A stretch of 64,000 nt of DNA, from assembly GCF_029623955.1 (NCBI RefSeq), contig NZ_JARSBP010000004.1, forward strand, positions 62,001 through 126,000, read 5' to 3'. A program made the position numbers and the translations under genes. This DNA comes from Mycobacterium sp. 236(2023) (GTDB lineage: Bacteria; Actinomycetota; Actinomycetes; Mycobacteriales; Mycobacteriaceae). How positions within the stretch are numbered: the stretch's first letter is position 1; every line of letters begins with the position of its first letter. This document shows, piece after piece, positions 34,457-43,309 of this stretch. The notes beneath the pieces are model-generated. The model was not told the origin of the DNA and did not search any database. It saw only the letters and a list, made by a program, of their open reading frames with translations.

Positions 34457-36241
34457 CTACAGCCCCAGGTCGGCCTCGAACGCACCCTCTTCGAGGCGAC
34501 GCTTGATCGTCGTGACGAACCGTCCGGCGTCGGCGCCGTCGATGAGACGGTGGTCGTACGTCAACGGCAGGTACGACACCGACCGGACACCGATCGACTC
34601 GTTGCCGAACTCGTCGACGATCACCCGCGGCCGCTTCACGATGGCGCCGGTGCCCAGCATCGCCGCCTGCGGCGGCACCAGGATCGGCGTGTCGAACAGC
34701 GCGCCCTGGCTGCCGATGTTGGTGATCGTGAACGTGCCGCCGGACAACTCGTCGGGCTTGAGGTTGCCCGACCGCGCCCGCGCCGCGATGTCGGAGATGG
34801 CGCGCGCCAGCCCGCCGAGCGACAGATCACCGGCATTCTTGACAACCGGCGAGAGCAGCCCCTGCTCGGTGTCGACGGCGAAACCGAGGTTCTCGGAGTC
34901 GTAGTAGGTGATCTCCTTGGATTCCTCGTTGTAGCTGGCGTTGACGTTCGGGTGGATCTTCAACGCGTCGATGACGGCCCGCGCGATGAACGGCAGATAC
35001 GTCAGGTTGACACCTTCGCGCTCGGCGAAGCTCGCCTTCGCCTTGGCCCGCAGCGACACGATCTTGGTCATGTCGACCTCGTGTACCTGGGTCAGCTGCG
35101 CTGTCGTCTGCAGGGATTCGCGGGTCTTCTTCGCGGTGATCTGACGGATCCGGTTGGCCTTCTGCGTGGTGCCGCGCAGGTGGGCCAGCGCCCCTTCGGG
35201 AGCCGGTGCCGGCGCGGACTTCTTGGCAGCAGGCGCCGCAGCCTCGGCTGCCGGTTCGGCCTTGGGCGCCTTCGCGGCTTCGGCGGCGGCGAGGACGTCC
35301 TGTTTGCGGATGCGTCCCCCGACTCCCGTGCCCTTGACGGACGCGAGGTCGACGTTGTTCTCGCCGGCGAGTTTGCGCACCAGCGGCGTGACGTACGGGC
35401 CGTCGGCAGACGATTCGGCAGCGGCCGGCTTCGGCTCCGATTTGGGCTCCGATTTGGGCTCCGGCTTCGGCTCCGGCTTGGGTTTGGCCTCTTCCGCCGG
35501 CTTCGCCTCGGGCTTCTTCTGCTCGGGCTCAGGTTCCGGCTCGGGCTCGGGTTCCGGTTCGGGTTCCGGCTCGGACTCGGCCTCGGCGCCTTCGTCGCCG
35601 ATCTTGGCCAACTCGCCGCCCACCTCGACGGTGTCGTCCTCTTCGGCAGTGATCGACACCAGCGTGCCGGCCACCGGCGACGGGATCTCCGTGTCCACCT
35701 TGTCCGTGGACACCTCGACGAGCGGCTCGTCGACCTCGACGCTGTCGCCGACCTTCTTCAACCAGCGGGTGACCGTGCCCTCGGTGACGGACTCGCCCAG
35801 CTCCGGCATCAGCACCGGTGTCGACGACCCCGACGAGCTCGATCCGCCGGACGACTTCTTGGGCTCGGGCTTCTTCTCAGGCTCGGGCTCCTCGTCAGCC
35901 TCTGCTTCGGGCTCGGGCTCGGGCTCGGATTCCGGCTCGGGCTCGGCGTCCTCGGATTCCGGCTCGTCCTCGCCGTCGTCGCTGCCGCTGTCGTCGCTCT
36001 CATCGGCGTCACCGATGACGGCGAGTTCGCCGCCCACCTCCACGGTGTCGTCCTCCTGGGCGACGATCTTCTTCAGCACACCCGCGGCGGGCGAGGGAAT
36101 CTCGGTGTCGACCTTGTCGGTCGACACCTCAAGCAGTGGCTCGTCCTCCTCGACCGTGTCTCCCTCTTGCTTCAGCCAGCGGGTGACTGTCCCCTCGGTA
36201 ACGCTCTCTCCGAGTGCGGGCATCTGGACGGAGATGGCCAT
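34457..36241 (-). CDS. dlaT: Dihydrolipoamide acyltransferase (E2) DlaT with two lipoyl domains
   Basis: 594 residues. E2 of pyruvate dehydrogenase and partner of peroxynitrite reductase in mycobacteria. Two lipoyl domains, each with the DKVDTEIPSP lysine hairpin (about residues 43 and 166), a peripheral-subunit binding domain (about 290-330, VTPLVRKLAGENNVD) and the catalytic domain ending in LTYDHRLIDGADAGRF. The linkers are strikingly acidic and repetitive (E/P/D dipeptides; about 81-150 and 205-280). It is longer than the M. tuberculosis protein I recall, because of these linkers. ATG 36241 was chosen for the MPALGESVTEG start. Confidence 0.96.
   Translation of the reverse strand: MAISVQMPALGESVTEGTVTRWLKQEGDTVEEDEPLLEVSTDKVDTEIPSPAAGVLKKIVAQEDDTVEVGGELAVIGDADESDDSGSDDGEDEPESEDAEPEPESEPEPEPEAEADEEPEPEKKPEPKKSSGGSSSSGSSTPVLMPELGESVTEGTVTRWLKKVGDSVEVDEPLVEVSTDKVDTEIPSPVAGTLVSITAEEDDTVEVGGELAKIGDEGAEAESEPEPEPEPEPEPEPEPEQKKPEAKPAEEAKPKPEPKPEPKSEPKSEPKPAAAESSADGPYVTPLVRKLAGENNVDLASVKGTGVGGRIRKQDVLAAAEAAKAPKAEPAAEAAAPAAKKSAPAPAPEGALAHLRGTTQKANRIRQITAKKTRESLQTTAQLTQVHEVDMTKIVSLRAKAKASFAEREGVNLTYLPFIARAVIDALKIHPNVNASYNEESKEITYYDSENLGFAVDTEQGLLSPVVKNAGDLSLGGLARAISDIAARARSGNLKPDELSGGTFTITNIGSQGALFDTPILVPPQAAMLGTGAIVKRPRVIVDEFGNESIGVRSVSYLPLTYDHRLIDGADAGRFVTTIKRRLEEGAFEADLGL
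35400..36000. repeat. Low-complexity repeat DNA encoding DlaT interdomain linkers
   Basis: Two stretches (about 35420-35590 and 35860-35990) are built from hexamer-like units such as GGCTCGGGTTCC, encoding Glu-Pro and Ser-rich dipeptides. Likely prone to slippage and length variation between strains. Confidence 0.7.
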
Positions 36242-36400
36242 AGTTTCGTGGCTCCCTTGCACGGTCTGTCGAGGTATCTGAGCTGTCGGGTTCCATCCTG
36301 TCACGTCCGCGGTGACGTTTCGTCGCGGACGGGTGTACTGGCAGCTCTGGCACTATCGAAAGGAAGATGGCGAGGGGATGGCCGGAAGGAGCAAGCCCAG

Positions 36401-36754
36401 GTGGGACTGTTCGACAAGCTTCGCGGTCGACGCCGTGGCGGTGGTACAGCAACCAGTGATCCCGCGGCCGACCTGCGTTACCTCCAGCAGTGGGTGGCCA
36501 CGCACACCGGCGTGGAGGCGTTCATCGAGCCTCAGACGACCGTCACCGACGTCACGGTCGTCCTGGTCGCCGCCGACGGCGAATGGACCCGGCGCCGGGC
36601 GGGCGGGGACGCCGGCGCCCGGCGACTGTCCGACCGCCTGAAGATCCCCGTCTACGACGTCCAGAAAGTCGGCTATCCGCAGCGGATGCGCGACTACGAC
36701 GCCCGTCGCCGTATCGAACGCAAGCGCGCCGCGCGGGACGAACTCGACCGCTAG
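36401..36754 (+). CDS. Small conserved hypothetical protein
   Basis: 117 residues, function not recognised. A basic N-terminus (GLFDKLRGRRRGGG) is followed by a compact alpha/beta body with VLVAADGEWTRRRAGG and a basic C-terminal helix. Cytoplasmic; no signal peptide or cysteine pair. GTG 36401 was chosen for GGAAGGAG 10 nt upstream. It precedes ephD by 31 bp and diverges from dlaT. The 159 bp between dlaT and this gene show only the two ribosome sites. Confidence 0.7.
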   Translation: MGLFDKLRGRRRGGGTATSDPAADLRYLQQWVATHTGVEAFIEPQTTVTDVTVVLVAADGEWTRRRAGGDAGARRLSDRLKIPVYDVQKVGYPQRMRDYDARRRIERKRAARDELDR

Positions 36755-36785
36755 CGCCGACCTCGCAGCAGTAACCTGTGCGCCC

Positions 36786-38276
36786 GTGAGCATGCAACCC
36801 ATCCTCGTCCTGGTGCACGGGCATCCCGACAACCCACGCGTGTGGGATCCTGTGGTCGAGCTGCTGTCCGGACGATTCCGGATCGTGCGCTACGACGCGG
36901 GTGAGGTCGCGGCAGCGCTCGACGGGATCGAAGGCGACGCTGTCCACGTCCTCGCGCACGGCTGGGGCTCCGCGGCCGTCTGGCAGTACCTGGCGCGCGC
37001 CGGCTCGAGAGACCGCGTCGCCTCGTTCACGGCCGTATCGGGACCCGCGCCCGAGCACGTCGCGCGCTATCTGCGCGACACGCTGAGCCGGCCGCACCGC
37101 CCCCGCGCTTTCGCCGGCGGCCTCGGCCAGCTCGCGCGACTCGCGGTCGCGGCGCCGAAAGCACTGACCAGCAAAGCAATTCGCGCCAACATCGCCCGCG
37201 CCGACGCCGGCTCGGTTCCCGTCGACACCCCCGTGCAGGTGATCGTCGCCACCGGTGACCCGTACGTCAGCTCCCGGCTCTACGACGACACGACGGCGTG
37301 GGCGTCGCGCCTGTGGCGCCGCGACGTCGTCGACGGACACGTGACGCCCGCGACCCATCCGCAGCTGCTCGCGCGGGCGGTCACCCAGCTCGTCGACCAC
37401 CTCGACGGCGCCCCGGCCGCCAGGGAACTGTTGCGCGCGCAGGTCGGCCGGCCGCGAAAGGCGTTCGGCGACATGCTCGTCGCCGTCACCGGCGCGGCCA
37501 GCGGAATCGGCCGCGCGACGGCGCTGGCCTTTGCGCGCGACGGGGCCGACGTGGTGGTCAGCGACGTCGACGCCACCGGACTCGAGGAGACCGCCCGCCT
37601 CGTCGCGGCCGAAGGCGCCCAGGCGTACCCCTTCATCGTCGACGTGGCCGACGCAGCCGCCGTCGAGGCGTTCGCCGAGCAGGTGACCGCCGAACAGGGG
37701 GTCCCCGACATCGTGGTCAACAACGCCGGCGTCGGCCACGCGGGATTCTTCCTCGACACCCCTGCCGAGGAATTCGACAGGGTGCTCGACATCAATCTGG
37801 GCGGCGTCGTCAACGGGTGCCGATCGTTCGGCAGGCTGCTCCGCGACCGCGGCACCGGCGGCCACATCGTCAACGTCGCATCGATGGCGTCCTACACGCC
37901 CGTCAACGTCATGAACGCCTACTGCACGTCCAAGGCCGCCGTCTTCATGTTCTCCGATTGCCTTCGCGCAGAGCTGGATTCGTTCGGCGTCGGGCTGACC
38001 ACCATCTGCCCGGGATTCATCAGCACCAACATCGTCGACACCACCAGGTTCTCACTGGGCGAGGGACGCGACGGCGAGGAGTTGCGCGCCCGGGCCCGCA
38101 AAGGATTCACGGCGCGGCACTACGGACCCGAGAAGGTGGCCGACGCGATCGTCGCCGCGGTGAAGAGCAACACGGCGATCCGCCCCGTCGCCCCCGAAGC
38201 CCACTTCGTCTACGGCGTCGCGCATGTGCTTCCGCAGGCGCTGCGCAGCACCGCCCGCGGCGGCAACTTCGTCTAA
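36786..38276 (+). CDS. ephD: EphD-type alpha/beta-hydrolase + short-chain dehydrogenase fusion, hydrolase nucleophile lost
   Basis: 496 residues. The N-terminal half (1-about 215) has the epoxide-hydrolase fold (LVLVHGHPDNPRVWDP). The nucleophile block reads AHGWGS (His58-Gly59) where the family has HDWGS, so the catalytic Asp is gone. The segment between the RYD strand and this elbow is also shortened. The C-terminal SDR domain (about 228-496) is complete: VTGAASGIG, NNAGVG, and the active YCTSK (Tyr379, Lys383). In M. tuberculosis EphD acts on mycolate epoxides and ketones. The gene end lies in the 481-bp duplication. GTG 36786 is 8 nt after TAACCT. Confidence 0.9.
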   Translation: MSMQPILVLVHGHPDNPRVWDPVVELLSGRFRIVRYDAGEVAAALDGIEGDAVHVLAHGWGSAAVWQYLARAGSRDRVASFTAVSGPAPEHVARYLRDTLSRPHRPRAFAGGLGQLARLAVAAPKALTSKAIRANIARADAGSVPVDTPVQVIVATGDPYVSSRLYDDTTAWASRLWRRDVVDGHVTPATHPQLLARAVTQLVDHLDGAPAARELLRAQVGRPRKAFGDMLVAVTGAASGIGRATALAFARDGADVVVSDVDATGLEETARLVAAEGAQAYPFIVDVADAAAVEAFAEQVTAEQGVPDIVVNNAGVGHAGFFLDTPAEEFDRVLDINLGGVVNGCRSFGRLLRDRGTGGHIVNVASMASYTPVNVMNAYCTSKAAVFMFSDCLRAELDSFGVGLTTICPGFISTNIVDTTRFSLGEGRDGEELRARARKGFTARHYGPEKVADAIVAAVKSNTAIRPVAPEAHFVYGVAHVLPQALRSTARGGNFV

Positions 38277-38372
38277 TTCCGGTGTCTAACCGTTCACGGC
38301 AATATCTTCCAGGACCGCGAACATCGTCCGCGTCGGCACCCCCGTGCCGCCCTTGGGGGTGTAGCCCCACGG
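37892..38372. repeat. Tandem duplication unit 1 (481 bp), ephD 3' end to pepA 3' end
   Basis: This unit and the adjacent 38373-38853 are identical except for C38026 versus T38507. Unit 1 holds the true end of ephD (to 38276) and a cut-off copy of the pepA C-terminus (38286-38372, minus). The breakpoints are in the ephD codon for the SYTPV tract and in the pepA GYTPKGG tract; homology at the junction is at most 1 nt. Confidence 0.95.
38286..38372 (-). pseudogene. pepA C-terminal remnant (29 codons)
   Basis: Copy of the last 28 residues of leucyl aminopeptidase plus stop (GYTPKGGTGVPTRT ... VNG), disconnected from any pepA upstream part by the tandem duplication. No start codon or promoter. 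Confidence 0.9.
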
Positions 38373-38853
38373 CTACACGCCCGTCAACGTCATGAACGCC
38401 TACTGCACGTCCAAGGCCGCCGTCTTCATGTTCTCCGATTGCCTTCGCGCAGAGCTGGATTCGTTCGGCGTCGGGCTGACCACCATCTGCCCGGGATTCA
38501 TCAGCATCAACATCGTCGACACCACCAGGTTCTCACTGGGCGAGGGACGCGACGGCGAGGAGTTGCGCGCCCGGGCCCGCAAAGGATTCACGGCGCGGCA
38601 CTACGGACCCGAGAAGGTGGCCGACGCGATCGTCGCCGCGGTGAAGAGCAACACGGCGATCCGCCCCGTCGCCCCCGAAGCCCACTTCGTCTACGGCGTC
38701 GCGCATGTGCTTCCGCAGGCGCTGCGCAGCACCGCCCGCGGCGGCAACTTCGTCTAATTCCGGTGTCTAACCGTTCACGGCAATATCTTCCAGGACCGCG
38801 AACATCGTCCGCGTCGGCACCCCCGTGCCGCCCTTGGGGGTGTAGCCCCACGG
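38373..38853. repeat. Tandem duplication unit 2 (481 bp)
   Basis: Second copy, directly abutting unit 1. It carries an orphan ephD C-terminus (38374-38757) and the true pepA C-terminus, which continues into intact pepA beyond 38853. Confidence 0.95.
38374..38757 (+). pseudogene. ephD C-terminal remnant (127 residues, no N-terminus)
   Basis: Copy of the last 127 codons of EphD, starting in the YTPVNVMNAYCTSK tract. It contains the YxxxK motif but lacks the cofactor-binding Rossmann start, so it cannot be an active SDR. It keeps an ATG (38392) in frame, but no ribosome site or promoter is seen. One substitution, Thr to Ile (GFISTNIV to GFISINIV), lies in this copy. Confidence 0.9.
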
Positions 38854-40287
38854 CCCGCCCGAGTTGTAGGCCGGAGCCGCGATGTCGATGTGCGCCCACT
38901 CGACGCCCTCGGCGACGAACTCCCGCAGATAGGTTCCGGCCACCAGCATGCCCGCGTACCGCGATCCGCTGACGTTGGCCAGGTCGGCCACCGCGGACTT
39001 GAGGTCGTCCTTCAACTCTTCCGGAAGGGGCATCGCCCAGCCGTTTTCGCCGACGCCCTGGGAGATCTCGGCGACCCGGTCGCGGAACTCGTCACTGCCC
39101 ATCACGCCCGGTGTGCGCGCACCCAGCGCGACCGTCTGCGCCCCCGTCAACGTCGACGTCTCGATCAGATAGTCGGGCCCGTCCTCGCATGCCCGCACCA
39201 TCGCGTCGGCCAGGATCAGGCGGCCCTCGGCGTCGGTGTTGAGCACCTCGACGGTGATGCCGCCGTACTGCGTCAGCACATCGCCGGGCCGTTGCGCCGT
39301 CGACGAGGGCATGTTCTCGGCCATCGGCACGTAGGCGATGACATCGATCGGCAGCTTCTGGCGCGCCGCGAGCACCACCGTCGCGATGACCGCCGCGGCA
39401 CCGCCCATATCGGAGGTCATGTGGTGCATGTTGGCGGCCGGTTTGATCGAGATGCCGCCGGTGTCGAACGTGATGCCCTTGCCGACGAGCGCGACCTTCT
39501 TGCCCTTGCGCCCGCCGCCGCGGTGGGCCAGGCGCACAAGCCGGGGCGGGCGCGACGAGCCCTTGCCGACGCCGATGATGCCGCCGTAGCCGTCCTTGGC
39601 CAGCGCCTTCTCGTCGAGCACCTCGACGTCGAGACCGGCGTCCTCGCCCAAAGCCTTTGCGCGCTTGGCGAATTCGGCGGGGAAGAGATGGCTGGGCGGG
39701 GTGTTGACGAAGTCGCGGGCCGTCGCGACCGCGTTCGCGATCGCCTCGGCGCGGGTCGCGGCCTCCTTCGTCGCCGCCTTGGTGTCGGGCGTGAGCGCGG
39801 TGATCTTGCGGACGCCCGCGTCCTTCGGTGCGGTCTTCTCGCTGCGGAACGCCGAGAACCGGTAGGAGCCCAGCACCAGACCTTCGATGGCGGCCCCGAG
39901 GTCGAGGTCCGACAGTGTCGTGAACACGTTCTCGATGCCGGACAGCGAACGGGCGGCCACCCCGGCGGCGCGGCGCACCGTCTCGGCCGACCACTCGTCG
40001 CGGGACTTGCCCAGGCCGACCGCCAGGACACTGCTGACCGGCAGTGCGGGTACGACGACGCGGGTCAGCGACTCGTTGCCGCCCTTGGCGCCCAGCGCCT
40101 CCAGCGCGACCTCGATCTCGCCCACCGCTTCGGCGTCCAGATACGGGTTGGCCACCACCGTGGCCCGGTCACCGTCGTCGGCCCCGGAAACCACGGCGAC
40201 GATCAGGACCGACGAGTCGACCCGGCGCTTGGGCAGCGCACTGGCGACCGCGACGGCAGGGGACAGGTAACCGGCAGAGGTGCTCAC
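38767..40287 (-). CDS. pepA: Leucyl aminopeptidase (M17), PepA/PepB
   Basis: 506 residues. A zinc/manganese exopeptidase releasing N-terminal residues. C-terminal catalytic domain: VGKGITFDTGGISIKP (metal Lys/Asp), SDMGGAAAV, the signature NTDAEGRLILADAM and ETSTLTGAQTVALG. Annotated pepB in M. tuberculosis. GTG 40287 is 8 nt after TAGGGT (40296-40301). It converges on ephD; its last 87 bp lie in the tandem duplication but the gene itself is intact. Confidence 0.96.
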   Translation of the reverse strand: MSTSAGYLSPAVAVASALPKRRVDSSVLIVAVVSGADDGDRATVVANPYLDAEAVGEIEVALEALGAKGGNESLTRVVVPALPVSSVLAVGLGKSRDEWSAETVRRAAGVAARSLSGIENVFTTLSDLDLGAAIEGLVLGSYRFSAFRSEKTAPKDAGVRKITALTPDTKAATKEAATRAEAIANAVATARDFVNTPPSHLFPAEFAKRAKALGEDAGLDVEVLDEKALAKDGYGGIIGVGKGSSRPPRLVRLAHRGGGRKGKKVALVGKGITFDTGGISIKPAANMHHMTSDMGGAAAVIATVVLAARQKLPIDVIAYVPMAENMPSSTAQRPGDVLTQYGGITVEVLNTDAEGRLILADAMVRACEDGPDYLIETSTLTGAQTVALGARTPGVMGSDEFRDRVAEISQGVGENGWAMPLPEELKDDLKSAVADLANVSGSRYAGMLVAGTYLREFVAEGVEWAHIDIAAPAYNSGGPWGYTPKGGTGVPTRTMFAVLEDIAVNG

Positions 40288-40345
40288 GGGGATTCACCCT
40301 AGCCATCAGGGTCGAAACCGTCGCGCGCTACTAGGGTGGTTGGTC

Positions 40346-41443
40346 GTGACCGACAACTTGCTGGCCGGACCCCTGGAGAACCGTCACCGCGAGCTCGGTG
40401 CGAGCTTCGCGGAGTTCGGCGGATGGCTGATGCCGGTGTCCTACGCGGGCACTGTCACCGAACACACCGCGACCCGGACGACAGTCGGGCTGTTCGACGT
40501 CAGCCACCTCGGCAAGGCGCTGGTGAAAGGCCCGGGTGCCGCTGAGTACGTCAACTCCGCGTTCACCAACGACCTGCGCCGCATCGGCCCGGGCAAAGCG
40601 CAGTACACGTTGTGCTGCACCGAATCCGGCGGAGTCATCGACGACCTGATCGCCTACTACATCTCCGACGACGAGATCTTCCTCGTCCCCAACGCGGCCA
40701 ACACCGCCGCCGTCGTCGCCGCCCTGCAGGAGCACGCCCCCGCCGGATTGACGATCACCGACGAACACCGATCGCGTGCCGTCCTCGCCGTTCAGGGACC
40801 CAAGTCGGCATTGGTCCTCGGAGCTCTGGGACTGCCGACCGACATGGATTACATGGGCTACGCCGACGCCCAGTTCGCCGGTGTCGACGTCCGCGTGTGC
40901 CGCACCGGCTACACCGGCGAACAAGGTTATGAACTGCTGCCCTCGTGGGACCTCGCCGCCGTCGTGTTCGACGAGCTGGTCGAGGCCGTGAAGTTCGTGG
41001 GCGGCGAACTGGCGGGCCTGGGCGCCCGCGACACGCTGCGTACCGAGATGGGTTACCCGCTGCACGGTCACGAACTGTCGCTCGACATCTCGCCGCTGCA
41101 GGCGCGCACCGGTTGGGCCATCGGATGGAAGAAAGAGGCCTTCTGGGGACGCGACGCCCTGCTCGCCGAGAAGGAGGCCGGGCCACGCCGGACCCTGCGC
41201 GGACTCAAGGCGACCGGTCGGGGCGTGCTGCGCCCGGAGCTGACCGTGCTCTCCGGGGACACTCCTGTCGGCGTCACCACGTCGGGAACCTTCTCTCCCA
41301 CTGTGAAAGTCGGTATCGCGCTGGCGCTGATCGACACCGCAGCCGACATCCCCGACGGGGCCACCGTCGCCGTCGACGTCCGGGGCCGCAAGGTCGAATG
41401 CGTCGTGGTCAAGCCCCCGTTCGTCGACACCCGCACGCGGTAA
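40346..41443 (+). CDS. gcvT: Aminomethyltransferase GcvT (glycine cleavage T protein)
   Basis: 365 residues. Releases NH3 and transfers the methylene from the lipoyl H protein to THF. Family blocks seen: GGWLMPVSYAGTVTEHTATR, LFDVSHLGK, GVIDDLIAYY, and RTGYTGEQGYELL followed by GLGARDTLRTEMGYPLHG. The lipoate genes and folD elsewhere in the window serve the same one-carbon route. It diverges from pepA with mirrored -10 elements (both TAGGGT, 8 nt from GTG). Confidence 0.95.
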   Translation: MTDNLLAGPLENRHRELGASFAEFGGWLMPVSYAGTVTEHTATRTTVGLFDVSHLGKALVKGPGAAEYVNSAFTNDLRRIGPGKAQYTLCCTESGGVIDDLIAYYISDDEIFLVPNAANTAAVVAALQEHAPAGLTITDEHRSRAVLAVQGPKSALVLGALGLPTDMDYMGYADAQFAGVDVRVCRTGYTGEQGYELLPSWDLAAVVFDELVEAVKFVGGELAGLGARDTLRTEMGYPLHGHELSLDISPLQARTGWAIGWKKEAFWGRDALLAEKEAGPRRTLRGLKATGRGVLRPELTVLSGDTPVGVTTSGTFSPTVKVGIALALIDTAADIPDGATVAVDVRGRKVECVVVKPPFVDTRTR

Positions 41444-41462
41444 TTCGCTGGCCGGCCGGTTA

Positions 41463-41468
41463 TACAAT
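41463..41468 (+). promoter_or_regulatory. -10 element of ilvE, leaderless start
   Basis: GGTTATACAAT, 7 nt before ATG 41476, without a ribosome-binding site. One of the strongest -10 matches in the window. Confidence 0.6.
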
Positions 41469-41475
41469 CTCCTGC

Positions 41476-42579
41476 ATGACTACTGGCCTCGAGTTCACCG
41501 TTGATCGCAATGCGAATTCGGCGGGCGACGAGGTACGCGCTGAGATCCTGGCGAATCCGGGGTTCGGCAAGTTTCACACCGACCACATGGTGTCGATCGA
41601 CTACACCAGCGGTGAGGGCTGGCACGACGCGCGAGTGCTCCCGTACGGGCCCATCGAGCTCGACCCGTCGGCCATCGTCCTGCACTACGCGCAAGAGGTC
41701 TTCGAGGGGCTCAAGGCCTACCGGTGGGCCGACGGATCCATCGTGTCGTTCCGCCCGGAATCCAACGCCGCTCGGCTGCGCAACTCCTCGCGCCGGCTGG
41801 CCATCCCCGAGCTGCCCGACGACGTGTTCATCGAGTCGCTGCGTCAACTGATCGCCGTCGACGAACAGTGGGTGCCGCCCGCGGGTGGTGAAGAGTCGCT
41901 GTACCTGCGGCCGTTCATCATCGCCACCGAACCCGGCCTCGGTGTCCGACCCGCCGACGAGTACCGCTACCTGGTGATCGGGTCGCCCGCGGGCGCCTAC
42001 TTCCCGCGGGGCATCAAGCCGGTCAGCGTGTGGCTGTCCCACGAATACGTGCGCGCATCTCCTGGCGGGACGGGTGCCGCCAAGTTCGGCGGCAACTACG
42101 CCGCGTCGCTGCTGGCGCAGGCCGAAGCCGCGTCGCACGGCTGCGATCAGGTGGTGTGGCTGGACGCGATCGAACGCCGCTACGTCGAAGAGATGGGCGG
42201 CATGAATCTGTTCTTCGTGTTCGGCAGCGGCGGCACCGCCCGCCTGGTGACGCCGGAGCTGTCCGGCTCGTTGCTGCCGGGGATCACGCGGGATTCGTTG
42301 CTGCAGTTGGCAACTGACGCGGGGTTCGCGGTCGAGGAGCGCAAGATCGACGTCGACGAATGGCAGAAGAAGGCCGCCGCCGGCGAGATCACCGAGGTGT
42401 TCGCGTGCGGGACCGCCGCCGTCATCACCCCGGTGTCGCACGTCAAGTTCGGTGAGGGCGAGTTCACCATCGCCGACGGCGAACCGGGCGAGATCACGAT
42501 GGCGCTGCGGGACACCCTGACCGGGATCCAGCGCGGTACCTTCGCCGACACCCACGGATGGATGACCCGGCTGTCCTAG
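41476..42579 (+). CDS. ilvE: Branched-chain amino-acid aminotransferase IlvE
   Basis: 367 residues, fold-type IV PLP enzyme. Moves the amino group between Glu and the branched 2-oxoacids. Seen are EVFEGLKAYRW, YLRPFIIATEPGLGV, the PLP lysine in GTGAAKFGGNYAASLLAQ, and VEEMGGMNLFFVF. Its ketoacid pool feeds panB. The stop shares CTAG with the convergent cobS. Confidence 0.96.
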   Translation: MTTGLEFTVDRNANSAGDEVRAEILANPGFGKFHTDHMVSIDYTSGEGWHDARVLPYGPIELDPSAIVLHYAQEVFEGLKAYRWADGSIVSFRPESNAARLRNSSRRLAIPELPDDVFIESLRQLIAVDEQWVPPAGGEESLYLRPFIIATEPGLGVRPADEYRYLVIGSPAGAYFPRGIKPVSVWLSHEYVRASPGGTGAAKFGGNYAASLLAQAEAASHGCDQVVWLDAIERRYVEEMGGMNLFFVFGSGGTARLVTPELSGSLLPGITRDSLLQLATDAGFAVEERKIDVDEWQKKAAAGEITEVFACGTAAVITPVSHVKFGEGEFTIADGEPGEITMALRDTLTGIQRGTFADTHGWMTRLS

Positions 42580-43304
42580 ACGGCCAGGCCCAGCGCCACG
42601 ACCGTCGTCGTCACCTCGACCGCGGCACCCAGCACGTCGCCGGTGATCCCGCCGAACCTGCGCACGCAATGCGCGACCAGCAGCGCGCTGCACCCCAGGG
42701 CGACCAGCATGACCAGCGGCCCCTGCCAGGGGCGGTCGGTCACCAGCGTCGCCGCGCCTGCCACCGCCACGGTCCACGCCGCGACCACCCACAGCGGCTG
42801 CGTGCCCGCGACGAATCCGCCGAGGGTGCTGCCCGCCGCCGCGGGGACCCCGCGCCGGCACGCGACGACCACAGCCACCCGGCCCGCCACCACCGCAACC
42901 AACACGGCCTGCCACCCCGATTGGGTGAACGCCAGCGACTGCACCAGCACCGTCACGGCGACGGCGGCCACCCCGAACGGCCCCGCCCTGCCGTCGCGCA
43001 TCACGGCCAGCGCCCGCTCGGGCGGCCCGTAACAGCCCAGCGCATCGGTCGTGTCGGAAAGCCCGTCGATGTGAAGCCCGCGCGTGGCCAGCAGCAGCAC
43101 AGCCACCGTGACCGCACCGGCCAGCACGCTGCCCGCGCCGAACGCCAGCGAGCCCACCCACCACACGCCCGCGGCCACCGCACCCAGCATCACGCCCACC
43201 ACGGGCAGCGCGGTCAACACGCCGCGGCCGACGTTCGGGGTGAGCCTGGACGGCATCGGCAGAACGGTCGAGAACGCGAAAGCGCCTGTAAGGGAACGGA
43301 TCAC
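42576..43304 (-). CDS. cobS: Adenosylcobinamide-GDP ribazoletransferase CobS
   Basis: 242 residues, an integral membrane cobalamin synthase joining alpha-ribazole and adenosylcobinamide-GDP. Block: TRGLHIDGLSDTTDALG (metal site) and CYGPPERALAVMRDGRAGPFG, with six or so hydrophobic helices, ending in RFGGITGDVLGAAVE. GTG 43304, 5 bp after the cobT stop, makes cobT-cobS an operon. Confidence 0.93.
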   Translation of the reverse strand: MIRSLTGAFAFSTVLPMPSRLTPNVGRGVLTALPVVGVMLGAVAAGVWWVGSLAFGAGSVLAGAVTVAVLLLATRGLHIDGLSDTTDALGCYGPPERALAVMRDGRAGPFGVAAVAVTVLVQSLAFTQSGWQAVLVAVVAGRVAVVVACRRGVPAAAGSTLGGFVAGTQPLWVVAAWTVAVAGAATLVTDRPWQGPLVMLVALGCSALLVAHCVRRFGGITGDVLGAAVEVTTTVVALGLAV

Positions 43305-43309
43305 GGGCC

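Noticed and set aside
34550..36400. A 600-codon open frame opposite dlaT, in frame with the small protein at 36401
   Set aside because: It is a low-complexity mirror of the DlaT linker codons; no conserved protein motif or start site.
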